Assembly (NCBI GenBank): GCA_022702545.1
Contig: JAHRBC010000002.1
Coordinates: forward strand, 6,138,001-6,202,000
Length of the DNA stretch: 64,000 bases
Source: Phycomyces nitens
Lineage: Eukaryota; Mucoromycota; Mucoromycetes; Mucorales; Phycomycetaceae
Direction: 5' to 3'
Under the pieces are notes generated by a model. That model was not told the DNA's origin, ran no database searches, and was given only the letters and a program-made list of their open reading frames with translations. Made by a program: the position numbers and the translations under genes. This document shows, in pieces, positions 36,868 to 48,393 of the stretch; within the stretch, counting starts at the first letter, position 1; every line of letters begins with the position of its first letter.

Positions 36868-39800
36868 CTAACTTTGATGATTAAGGCTAAACATTCGGTT
36901 TACCTCTCTGTCTTCAGGCGCCCGCTCCACTTTTTTTGACTCGTGAGTGTCTTGACACTCTTCATCAAAGTGGCGCTTCTTTTCGTCTTTCAGTTGGACA
37001 TGGTCAAGCTGGCGCTGAAGCTCTTCTAGGCGACGCTGCATTATACTCATCTCTTTCTGCTTTTCACGTTCGATGCGCTCCATCTCATCACGCAGCAGAG
37101 CCATCTCGCGGTTCCTGGTGTCCAGTGCATGCGATTTTGCTTGCAATTGGGCCTGTAGATTAGTGTACATCTAAGAGAATCCCATTAAATATATATTTTA
37201 TAAAGAAAAAAGGGAGGCTCGTCTTACGGTTGACACGGCAAACAGCTCGAATTCCAATAGTTGCATGGCAGAGGGTCTGTGAGCAGGCTTCTCGTCCATC
37301 ATCCAAAGGATAATCGCAGACTAGCGAGTAATCAGGGTTTAGTATATAAATTGATTTTGCTTGACATTTTTGTTTGTTTTTTTTTTGGTTGATTTTTACC
37401 TCCTTTGGATACTTCTCCACAAATCCCTCTGGAAAGATACCTCTCTTTAGATTGTCAATGGCATCAGCACGCTCCATTGCAGTTACAAATGGCTGGCAGA
37501 GCTCAAAGAATATGATGCCCAGTGAGTATATATCAGACTTTTCATCATAGGCCTGAGGAGGATGGGCCAATTGTTCTGGGGAAGCATACTGTACAACCCA
37601 TGAGTGACTCATCTTGAATGCTATCCTCAATGTACCCGATAAGCTTACCGTACGTGTTCCAACCCCACTTGTACGCATACGATGAAGACGTGGTCGTTTC
37701 TTGAAACCCGTTTGAACATCAGATGAGTCTAGACTTGTGCTGACGGCCGGTTCAACGGATCTGCTCAACTCGCTCTCTGGGTGGCTGTAGAACGACTGCG
37801 GCATAGACGAGTAGTTTTTCTCAAAGTCATCCTCATCATGGATAACAGCAGAAGCCAGGCCAAAATCACCAATCTTTGGCACCCATGCCTCCTCCCACAT
37901 GCATTCTCGCAGGCCAGACACTGAGAGGACTGAGTCATACGAAAAGCCATGTTCATGGGTGCTGGTAGAGCGTATATGGTGTCGTCTGTGTTCTCCGTAG
38001 GTCGGCATACCCAAAAAGATATTGCTGGGCTTCAGATCGCGGTGAATTAGACCCTGGCCATGGATATAAGCCGCACCTTCTAGAATCTGCGAGAAGATCT
38101 CAATGTTGCGCTCGCTGTCGGTCTGGTCCCTGTTGGTCTCGCTGTACTTCTTGTTGCGGAAACGAATGTATTCATGCAGAGTGGCTATTGAAGGTGCACC
38201 AAGCAATATGGGTTTAGTGCTGCCAAAAATATAAAAATCCAAAATGCATGTGCTTACTTGGACAGAGCTGCATCTGGATAAACAGTGTCCAGCCTTCTCC
38301 AAAGCTTTCTTCAGACGTTGACTTTTTTCTCTGTCGAGGTTCCTTGGAGGGCCTGGGAGACAATTGGGATTTGGCAGAGTAGTCAGAGGTATACTGTGGA
38401 TCTGGGTGTCTGGACACACTCGTGTCTTGGTCGCAGCTATCCAATTGATCGACCTCTTGGACGAAATCGATCTGGGACATGTCTTCATACGAAGGCTTTA
38501 CAGGCGAGAATGTTGGGGTCGAGTCATCAAAGGTAGGGTCCTGGCCATTAAAGACACTCGCTTGAGAGTCTTCACTATCAGAGGATTCCGAGTACTTTGT
38601 ATATCCAAATTCATCGCATGATCCTTCATCACTCGAAATGATGGAGATGTCTGCCGGTGTGTATTCTAGCCAGGACGAATAATAACGGACCACGTTGTGG
38701 TGTTCAAGCCGCGCTAAATTCTTGCTCTCTCGAAAAATCCGTTCATAGGGATTGATGCCATCGTCATCAAGATCCTTGCCAAGCCTAATCTTCTTGACCG
38801 CATACTCAATGTCATCGAGCTTGTTACGCGCTCTCCAGGCACTGGCAAACCCGCCTTTGCCCAGCATATCCACCTCAACAAAGTCGTTTCTGTAGCGTGA
38901 ATTTTGGATACTTAAATTGAAAAATAGATCGGAATGATGGGTGGATTTGCTCTCCAGGGATGATGAGATTTCTTCGTCGTCTCTTGGGGGGCCAAACATA
39001 AACGAAGCGTCTTTGGATTCCTGACTCTCTAGCCAGGGCGTCTGTGTAATCATGCGCTGCTGGTCCTCTAGCCAAAAGTCTTGTTTGCGGACAGTCTGGA
39101 CAGCCGTATAAAAGAGGTTCTGGAACGAACGGTTGTAGGAGGAGCGTGCCGAGGACACTTCGTCCACAAATTCAGAGTCAATGATTCCAAACGAGCTTAA
39201 TGTTTGGCAGATCAGAAAAAACACCTTGTGATTGGCTTCTGGTGTATCGCCGTAGCTGCGACAAAACGACTCAATTAAGGACACCAATAGCATTTTTGTC
39301 TGGTGCCGCTTGGAGTCGAGATGATGGCGGCCGTTTGTAAAGGCAACCGGGTGAGCTGTCTGATGGCTATGGCTATGGCTATGGTTATGGCCGTGGTTAT
39401 GGCTGTGGTTATGGCTGTGGCTGTGGCTATGGTGTCTGCGTCTCGAGCGAGAAGCGGACTGGCTCTGGTTGGTAACGCAAGATGGTTCGATGGGATACGA
39501 ATAAGTGTGGTTTTCTAGAATTTAATAATCATTGTATTTTTTGGTGAGTTGCAATGTTGGCAGTTTCAATCATCGCTTAATTCCCCCTTTTTTTTTTGGC
39601 CCCTACCCCATTAAATAAAATTTACATATACATATATAAAAAAGGCGTATATATATATATAGATACACATATATATATTAATGAAAAAGACAATAGGATA
39701 AATACCATCTTCATGGCCAAATACGACGCCAATACTGCCACTGTCGGAATATTCTTTCAGGGTGAGCTCTGGGCTATCTTGGGGACGAGCCCAAAACTTA

Positions 39801-39877
39801 TTTGGACCTTCAGAAGAAGAATCGGCAGAGGAATCAGCAAAGCGGGTGTCATTGATTGTGTTGGGCAATGCTTTCAT
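36868..39877 (-). CDS. HRI-type eIF2alpha kinase
   Basis: Six exons (minus order 39877-39706, 39514-38258, 38184-37649, 37588-37400, 37320-37228, 37170-36868) encode 849 aa. Kinase part: SRYRNDFVEVDMLGKGGFAS (glycine loop about 275-282), YAVKKIRL (K298), then an acidic serine-rich insert, FIQMQLC, HRDLKPSNIFLG (D525), IGDFGLAS and YASPEQL. The split kinase with a large insert and the MQLC..TLHEYI pattern define PEK/HRI/GCN2 kinases; the lead before the kinase matches fission yeast Hri1/2 style. It phosphorylates eIF2alpha in stress to slow translation. The C terminus (residues about 760-830) is a coiled coil (REKQKEMSIMQRRLEELQRQ). Residues 85-108 hold 13 histidines alternating with Ser/Asn. 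The 191-nt first intron carries TA repeats. Confidence 0.9.
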
Positions 39878-40309
39878 AATCTTGTTTTATATCTTTGAAT
39901 GTTTATGCTGTGGGTTGCAGAGTAGAGAGAATATTCATGAACAAGCTAAAACTAGTCAGCAAGTCCTTTGGAACAAGAAGCAACTCTTCTTTTAGAACAT
40001 TGAAAGGAAAACTTATGATTTTCATGATCACGGGATTTCCTTTTTCATCTGAGATCTAATGTGGGGTTTTGACAGGTTAAAGTAGATAGTATATATATAT
40101 GTATATGTATATAAATATATATATGTATATATTTTTTGGTTGCCATGGTTATAAATATAATTATTGTTTTTTGTCATGGATACACTTTAAACCACAATTA
40201 CAGCAATTCAAACCAGTAGTATTATGTGTATACATATACATATATACATATATACATATATACATGTATATAATTTTGCTTTTATGAATTTGTTTATTTG
40301 TTTATTTAG
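39878..40309. other. Intergenic, TA-rich
   Basis: About 430 bp between the HRI kinase start and the SH3-protein stop. Two stretches of TATATG/TATACA repeats (40090-40131 and 40230-40272) dominate. The proximal part should be the kinase promoter; no gene is seen. Confidence 0.6.
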
Positions 40310-42059
40310 TTATTTACTTTGTCCTTCTACCTGCCTTGGTGTCCAGGATGAATTGGGGTCGTTGATGTCCTGTTCGTGTTTAGACACACGATTCTCTTGT
40401 CGACGCATTTCGTACGTCTCTTGTACATGGGGACTCTGAGGGGTCTGCCTCGGAATTTGATTCGTGAGTAATGATACGTTAAAGAAAGGGGTATTCATGC
40501 TGGGTGATGTTGGACTTTCGGCCTCTTGGTATCCATACGAAGCTCGCATGCTCGCCGTTCGTCTCGGGATCGTCCTGTGGTCCGTGAGTTCTGACCGTGT
40601 CAAGGGCGACGGAGCGGCCAAAGGCGTCCGCCGTGTGGCAGAGTTGATACTGACCGATCGCTGCAAATCGTCCCGGATCTGCTGGATATTGAGTGCCAGT
40701 GGAACCCGGGTGGATTTTGTTCTTCGGGCCCCGAGATCCTCTTCTTCCTCAATCAGGGTCTTGCTGGCATAGTCGTGCTCACTAATCGCATCAGCCATGT
40801 CCGAAGTTTGGAGCAATCGTTCCAGCAATTCCTCCGACGCCGGTGCAATGCAGACCACTGGAAAGACGCCCTTTAGACCCGTCGTCACATTGACCCCGAG
40901 TGCCCAGCCATCGTCGAACCGCATTGCCAGACACACAATGTCAGCCACATGAAGCCCCAATTCATCGCCCATTTGTGGAGGGTATGGGTGCACAACCTCA
41001 TACAGCTCCTCTAGAGCCAATTGTTGCTGCTGAGCCAAGGCTTGTTCTTCCTGGAGCTCCTCATGCGTCATGAATGGCGAGGTTTCGACTGGTTCTCGGC
41101 TGGTTCTTTGTACGTCGTCGTGGTATGCGCTGAGGTTCTGGCTGCTCTCGGGCTCTGCTCTGTAGGCCGGGCTGGGATCGCTCTCGGTGCTCGGGATGTT
41201 CTTGGGTGGGGGGACGTAGGTATTAAAGGAAAACTTGTCTTTGCGTACAAGTTTGCGTCGATAGCACAGGTAAAAGAAGATGGCGCCTGCAAAGGCAATT
41301 GCTACCAAACATCCAAACGAAATACCTATCACGGCTCCTTTGGTGAGTTTGGTGCATGAGCTCACTGATTTACAGCATGTGTCGGTGTTTTCTTTGCAGT
41401 ACGCACAGGCACCAAGGGTATCGTACATAAAACCTATATCCCTTTCCTGACTTAATGACCTTGACATGCACACAATATAGCATGACGATCAACTCACCAC
41501 AGTTATTGGGTTCATTTGCAACTCCCATAATACAGTTCCCAGTTCCATTGTAGCCCTGCCAGTACTCGCATTGGGTTCTCAGGTTGAGCAGGGCGTCGTT
41601 GCGCTGTTCCTGATCTGGGCAGAGCGTGGTGTCGTTTGTGATCCGGGCCACACTGTCCATGTAATCGTTGCAGGTCGACTGGCAGAGTGGTGGAGGGGCT
41701 TGATTGTTTTTGTAGTTGCAGGGAAGCGAGTAGTCTGAATCCTGGATCAGTTCTGTACACACACGGGTCATGGAGAAGCGGGCGTAAGGTATGTTGGTAG
41801 TATAGGCTTTGTTGGTGCACCCGAGTGGGGACAGGTAGTCTGCGGTCGAGTATACATAGGTCAAGAGGCTCTCGTCGAATGATTTGACGTCTGTAACGTT
41901 TGTCATGAACGAATAGCGCTCGGCTAGGCCTGGGATACCGACATAGAACTGGGAAAAGGCCGGACAGGCTGTGGAGTACTGGAGTGACATGCATCCAGTG
42001 GATTCCTGGCCGAGAGTGGATGGGCACAGGAGGCAGAGGATGGCGAGGATGAGCAGCAT
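40310..42059 (-). CDS. SH3-domain single-pass membrane protein
   Basis: Two exons (minus order 42059-41498, 41433-40310) encode 561 aa. Order: signal peptide (MLLILAILCLLCPSTLG), a cysteine-rich extracellular domain with N-glycosylation sequons (NVT, NDT, NGT) and about 16 cysteines, a membrane span at about 220-243 (AVIGISFGCLVAIAFAGAIF), then an intracellular tail. An SH3 domain at about 332-384 shows YEVVHPYPPQMGDELGL, DDGWALGVN and GVFPVVCI. The architecture matches fungal Fus1-like or plasma-membrane SH3 proteins that scaffold polarity or cell-wall signalling; the exact orthologue is not identified. The tail after the SH3 is Ser/Thr/Arg-rich, likely phosphorylated. Confidence 0.87.
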
Positions 42060-43028
42060 GAATCAGATCTGGGCAGCAATCAATTGGTGAGTTGTGATGA
42101 TGGATCGAATGGATTACAAGATGTCTAGTTTAAAAAGTATAATTGAGGATATAGTGATTTGTAGGCTCAGATATATAAATATATAAATATATATAAAAAT
42201 ATAAATATATAAATATATATATAAAAATGTTTTTTTTTGTCTGGAGGTATGTAAGGCTTTTCTTTTTCTCTGAGAAATAAGTGACAAGAGGTTTAAATAT
42301 ACAAGATAATAAAGAGGTATCAGACTACAAAGGCCAAAAAAAAAATAGAGATGGGCAAGAGAGAAGAAGAAGAGATGGCAATGAGGAAAGAGAAAGAGAA
42401 AGAGAAAGAGAGAAAAAAGGGGACGATGCACAGCCGGACACGTTCTTCAATCGTCAAGCATGACCCTGTCTTGCTGTCAAGTTCTCGGAAGGAGTGAAAA
42501 TGGCACAGGGAACCAGAAGAAAGAGCGAAATAGAAGAAGTATATAAATAGGACTGGAGTATATGAGTGGAATCGAGAGATAAATACATTATACATATATT
42601 ATTATTATTATTATATATAAAATAGAATAAAAATAAAAATAAAAACTCTTTTGATCACAGAAAAACAGGCGGCGTCCAAAGACGGCCAGCCAGGGCAAAA
42701 AGCATATCCAAGTGAATATTTTGGTTTTCGTGAAAAGGTGCGGCGCACGGCACTCGACAAGCCACACCTCTTTGTTATTAACTAGGGAGCCAGAAAGAGT
42801 ACGATATTGATAGTGGGATCAAAAAGGGAGCCAGAGACTCTTTGACCAAATGGAATACCAGACCAGGAGTGCTCGGTTATCAAATCGAGTGCTGGTTTAA
42901 GGTTATTTTATTTTTTTCACTTCAGTTACTCCCTCCGCTCAGATTTGCAATGGACTTGTTGAAAGGCTGATCGTTAGGGAGCAGGAGATTTTGATATAAA
43001 AAGCACAAGTATTTCTCGATAGAACCCA
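42060..43028. other. Divergent intergenic region
   Basis: About 970 bp between the SH3-protein gene and the small secreted gene. It holds a TA/AAATA repeat at 42170-42228, a GAGAAA purine repeat at 42356-42420, and an ATT/AAAAT repeat near 42600-42650. No gene is supported. Confidence 0.6.
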
Positions 43029-43475
43029 ATGTATTTCAAAGCCTCTGTTTGTGTGTGGACGTTTCTGTGGATCTATTGCTTTGCTTTGGCCACGTGTGGA
43101 CCCATTGTTACGAGTACAAACGGTCAGCATTGGCATTCCCATTCGTCTCTGGTGTCAAAATACTCATGTCTAACCATAGGTAATCTGATCCAAGGCCCCG
43201 CATATCTTGTCGCACATACCATTAGTCCTAGCACAGTTCTAGTCAAGCGAAATCCCAAAGCCCACTCGCCAGCAAAGCCCTTTGAATACTCGAAAGATAT
43301 CAGTGGTAAGCCCCCAGACTGCCAAACCAACTCAAACCAAACCAAACCAATTGCTTACTTTCTTATAGGAAAATTCAGAGACATTCTTCTCAAGGACATC
43401 AACCCACCCTTGCAGAATGCAGCTGGTGCTGTGCGCGGATCAGTCAAGAAGCTACTCAGTAAAACGAATCTCTAG
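43029..43475 (+). CDS. Small putative secreted protein
   Basis: An ATG at 43029 starts a hydrophobic leader (MYFKASVCVWTFLWIYCFAL). The frame is open throughout, but two good introns lie inside: 43123-43179 (57 nt, GTCAGC..., CTAAC branch, CATAG) and 43306-43368 (63 nt, GTAAGC...TTATAG). Removing both gives 108 aa in three exons; keeping both gives 148 aa. The spliced product joins STNGNLIQGPAYL and DISGKFRDILLKD cleanly and ends in a basic amphipathic tail (GSVKKLLSKTNL). I recognise no family. The leader suggests secretion or membrane anchoring. Confidence 0.6.
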   Translation: MYFKASVCVWTFLWIYCFALATCGPIVTSTNGQHWHSHSSLVSKYSCLTIGNLIQGPAYLVAHTISPSTVLVKRNPKAHSPAKPFEYSKDISGKPPDCQTNSNQTKPIAYFLIGKFRDILLKDINPPLQNAAGAVRGSVKKLLSKTNL

Positions 43476-45323
43476 ATGTTTGAATCAATACTCAAACAAA
43501 TATTTTGTAAATGAGCTCCAAAAAAAAAAAAGGGGGGGGGGGGGGTTTATATATATATAAAAATATAAAATGCTTATTGGTTTCTCGATTAAATTTTGCT
43601 CCTCTGGTAACTGGACCTAATAAGATCCCTCTACTGCTTGCTTTGACTTTCTTTGTCCCATTTATACACAAATAATATTGATATTTAGAAATTAATTCAA
43701 CACTATAAATAGTTTGTTGGCTGATGTTATTGAGGCTTGTGTTTCCTAGCATTAATTGAGCCACAGCCCCTCCATATGAAAATAAATCACTTTGGGTCTA
43801 ATTGGTTCGGACTGTGGCGGCCATCTAGTAGTACATGCAGTACAGTTCTCTTTTGTAAAAAACGGACCTTTCCCAAAATGAATACGACTTTATTTAATAT
43901 TCAAACCATATAGTCAATTTGAGTTGCATACCTTGATTTACTGCTGCATCTTGTTCAGTTTCAATGCCAAACCACTCTTGAGGTCGCGTCTATTTGTCCA
44001 GCAAGGCTATAGAATGTATAACCATGGACAATTATCATGTCAGGAAAGAAGAGGTATACAGATGCTAACTCGACATTTATTTTTTATTTTTTTTAAAAAA
44101 AAGTCGTCTAGTATAAGCTTTATGTCTTGAAGCAACACCAGCCATCTTTATTACACAATAAAAGCAATAAAAAAAACCCGCAGATACCATGCAAAATGTC
44201 TCCATGCCAACTATAATGAAAAAAGCATTGACAGTTGCCAAAGTATTCAAACATTGCAAATCATCAGGCAAACCCTAAACAATAACCACAGCCCCAGTCG
44301 GTATTTATATATTTATATATATATAAAGTCTTTTGAACAATGCCTTGAAGATCTATAGATCGGTGGCCACCTTTGATCACACAAACCCAAAGGTTGTCTT
44401 AAATTCACAAAAAATACATTTTCAACTATTATTATTAACAGGGCATACAAGCAAGGTAGATTCTGGGATGGAACAGCTTTGAAATCCCGTGTTATTTTTT
44501 AAAAATAAATAAAATATAAATTCCTTGGTTTGTTTTCCTTTGTATAACCTCTATTTTTAATTCAGCATTAGCCATGTCTTTAACAAGCATTTATGATAAT
44601 ATTAGCAATCAAAAGAAAGAGCCGGTTAAAGTCAGAGAGATGATTTTTGGTATTTTATTTTTTTAATAAAGTCAAAGTGCCGATCATTTATAAAATGTAT
44701 ACAACGTAGCACAACGTATTGTGCACAATATAGTGCAAACATAAAGAGAGACAGGAATAGTACCTACACGCAAACATAACGGACTCTCGAGGATATTTAG
44801 TCAAAGAGAGTTGTGATTATTATTATTATTATTATAGCTTTTTACAGAAAAAACAAAAAAAAATTGGGTGCTAGTGTAGACATGATAATCAGCCTAATGG
44901 CCGTAAATTTAAAAATACATTTTCTTTTTACAAGAATATAAGACGTGCTGCCATCAAGATAACAAAGAATACAGAAAGTATAATATTCCGAGACACACCT
45001 CTTTGTTAATTTGGCAAATTTGTACCGTTGGCCAACCTACTGGACTGTAGATGGAGATGTAAAGAAGAAAGACTTTAAAAATTTAAATTAATATTATTAT
45101 TAGATACCGTTTGCAGAATACATATAGTCTACTGCCAATGTAAAAGGGAGCTTCTAATAGAAGAATGTGGATTCAAGCGGTAATTTGATAATAAATGTCC
45201 TTGTTCTCATTTTTATCTCGTTCAGACAATGTCTATCATGACTCCAAAGAAGAGTATTTGTGATTTTATAGTGTCCAGAAAGAAACTTTTACGACTCAAT
45301 ATTAACTTTTTATTTCTTTAAGC
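43476..45323. other. Gene-poor AT-rich DNA
   Basis: No gene is supported. It starts with an A12-G14 run (43520-43545) just after the small secreted gene. There are TA and ATT repeats and a T/A hairpin-like pair near 44080-44103. Confidence 0.5.
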
Positions 45324-45355
45324 ACATTTACACTTTGATTTTCTTAATCTCTTGA
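45324..45355 (+). repeat. 32-bp direct repeat, copy 1
   Basis: The core ACATTTACACTTTGATTTTC and its continuation (ending AATCTCTTGA) recur at 46860-46891 with one mismatch, in the same orientation, about 1.5 kb apart. Confidence 0.75.
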
Positions 45356-45369
45356 CTTCCGTTGACATC

Positions 45370-46140
45370 TTTAGCAACATGCCTAAGGTACAAAACACTC
45401 GACTTCATAATATTTTGTAAATGCTTCCAGATTTAAGAAAAGGAATCATAAATTGGGTTTAGCATTGCCCAAATGAAAGTTGCAGATATTCCAAGACACA
45501 AAAACATACCACAATCTCTCATATTTTTAGAAATTACAAAAGAAAAGGTTGTCGTTAACAAGAATTATTCAGGAAAACCAAAACTATTGATGCTCAGAGA
45601 AGAAAGAAATCTCGTCTTGAACTTGAAGAGCAATCACCATCAAACCTTGGATGGAATGAAACACTCCATGAAGAAAGAAAGGAGTAACTATGTTTGCACA
45701 AAGACTACTAGTACAGCTTTTGATAGAATTAATAGTTATTCTTGCGTAGCTCTTGAAAAATATTTCTTGTCTAAAGAGTATATATCTAAGCGCCGTGCTT
45801 TTTACAACGCTGTAAAGAATTGAGATAGGGAATGGGAAAAGATTATATAGTGATGAGTCCAAGTTTATTCTCCTTAAGAAGAGCTGCGACTATATTCTAC
45901 GGGAGCCTAGTAAAAAAAAATACCACCCAAACTGACTTGCCTCAAAAGTGCAGCGAGATAGAGCTTTTGTTACCGTCTGGGAAGTGTATCTGGTTAGGAA
46001 GCGTTGAGCCGCTTTTTGTGTTGAATGGCAACATGAATGCCAAATAACTGTATAAAAAATGTGGAAAGCTACTTCTTCTCATTTTACAAGAGTTTCCGAA
46101 TACAATAGTTAAGAAGAACCTTTATGAATAAATGAACTAT
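45370..46140 (+). pseudogene. Tc1/mariner-like transposase relic
   Basis: Plus-strand pieces in shifting frames resemble a Tc1-type transposase. MPKVQNTRL starts near 45379. A helix-turn-helix-like part reads KRKGCR and a later piece LELEEQSPSNLG. Then SDESKFILLKKSCDYILRE at about 45850-45910 carries the SDESKF block that normally holds the first catalytic aspartate. Frames are broken by stops, and no conserved end repeats were found. It differs in sequence from the element at 20335, so it is an independent older insertion. Confidence 0.5.
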
Positions 46141-46859
46141 GACACTTTGAAAATAATAATAAAAAGTATCCGAATATTATATCCCAGATATTATTTCAAA
46201 ATATATGTAATTTACTGCAAGTATTTAATTTTAAATTAGATTTTGTATCCAATTATTTATGAAAGATGGTGCAAACAGTAATAGTGCATTTTGCCTGCAT
46301 TAGTGAACATCGGTATTTTCGGTCTCAAACGTTATGTTGACTTACATTCTACTCTCCCCTAAATAGCAGGAATATCAATTAAATCATCATAATATTTTTT
46401 CGCATTTTTTTTAAAATAAGATTTTCGTCCCCCGTATTTTCAAAATCGATGGTGCAGATAGATATGACACTTAGAGTCAGCTAACTCATTTATAAATATC
46501 TGACAGACTAACGCACAATATATGTTGTATCCATCCAAATATTTAATAATTAGTTGGATATCTTTATATATTCGAAATACAACAATATACATTCCAAGGC
46601 CTGCTTCATGCCAGATGTCTTGTATTGCTTTGGTTCCTAAATAAACTTATTCTCATGTATAGACCAACTATGACATTATTAGTAAATAGACACCATATAT
46701 CTTTGCCTGTAAAAACCTATAAATACTATAAACAATTATTTGTATCTCCAACTAAGAAACCTTAACTATTGACTCTCTCTCTCTCTCTAACTATTTGTGC
46801 TGGGTACCTATTCAAAGTTTCCAACGTATTATTCGCGACTATTACTATTACTCATTCTA

Positions 46860-46891
46860 ACATTTACACTTTGATTTTCTCAATCTCTTGA
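46860..46891 (+). repeat. 32-bp direct repeat, copy 2
   Basis: Second copy of the 45324-45355 sequence with one C/T difference. It is followed by an unrelated 63-codon frame, so the repeat alone is shared. Confidence 0.75.
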
Positions 46892-48393
46892 ATTCAATCG
46901 GCATCAGACTTTGGCAGACATGGTACATTCTAAAAAGTGAAATGACAGGGAAGCATATCTGTGCAAAAACTATTAGTAAGACTATTGGCTTTACATGGAT
47001 GATTGGTAGATTACCTTCAAGAAAATCAATTGAGATATACTCCTTGTTAAATATAATCTATATTTTTTTACCACTATAAAATTAATATCAACAGATAATA
47101 TCTATGATTCTCAAGAATCTTCATGGGATTCATACCCTTGACAATATTATTAAAAATACCACTTTTTCTCTTGAATGTTTGGTATAAAGAATGGTAAACT
47201 TGATTTATTGGGATGGCGAGTAGCCAAATAGCAGAATCCATCAATAACTCTTCCACAATAATATGTAAAAAAAAAACAACTAGATAGCTGGCTCCGTCTT
47301 GGAATCCAAACATGGTATCAGATTTCTTGTTTATTTTTCGATACGAGATATTAATTTTTTTAGGCAAATGGCTGGCATAGGATTCTTGGTCAACGTGCCA
47401 TTCAAAAATTACAGAGGACAAAACCCACCAGCCCCACACAATCACAAGACATTTACAGACTTGCGAATTACAAATAAGTAAGAATCATCATCCTTTATCG
47501 TAGATTTGGACTTATCCAACAATACTACCATACTCTAATCTTCGATGCCAAGGTTAGCTCTAGCCCTATCCCAACGTAGCCGATTCTTATTTTTATGGGT
47601 TATATTTTCTTTACTTGAAAATAAGATCCAAAGAATTTTGGTCTTATATATTTGATACCTGTATCTCTGTAGACAAGGACACATGTACTCGCAATATTTG
47701 CTTGATGGTATAGATATCTTTCAAAAATATTAAACTTCATGCTCAAATGAATAGGGTTTGGTTCTTCTATTTTTTTAATCCAAGAGATTATATTATAACC
47801 AAGGCACCAGAAAGAATTGACAAAAATGAGTGTTGAAAAAAAAAAGATTATCTTTGCGATGATTTTTTATAACATGTAATAAATTCTTGCCCTGCTCCTG
47901 TCATAAAACCCATGCTTTTGATTCCCTCGTTCAATTATATATAAAAACACTTTGTCATTAGCTGTTAAAGTCTCATTGGAATAAATCTCGATTAGAAAAA
48001 AGGCTGGTTTATAACACCTATCTGAATAAATTCCAAATATTTTTCGGTGCTTTTTATTTTATTCTTTATCCCTTTCAACCTGGGTAAGAGGTAATAATTT
48101 ATTAACCTTTTTTTTTGGTAACCGCACGGACCACTTTAGAGTAACGCAAAAATTAAAGAATCGCCATTATTGAACTTGTACCATGAAAATCTATTGCAAC
48201 ACAGATCAAGGCCAACTTTACTTCTTTACACATAAAACACTGTTCCGACTTACACTTTTACCTGGTCCGCTAACAAAATATAGATATTCTCACCCACTAT
48301 AGCCCCTTCTCATGTGAATATTAAATTCTAGCCAATAGGAATGCGTATTCCTATCCCAGCCTCATCGATATTGTCGAAAATAGCAAAAAATCA
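46892..48393. other. Intergenic AT-rich DNA
   Basis: No supported gene. Short open frames lack motifs. The final 100 bp include TATATATAT upstream of the ORF at 48394. Confidence 0.5.
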
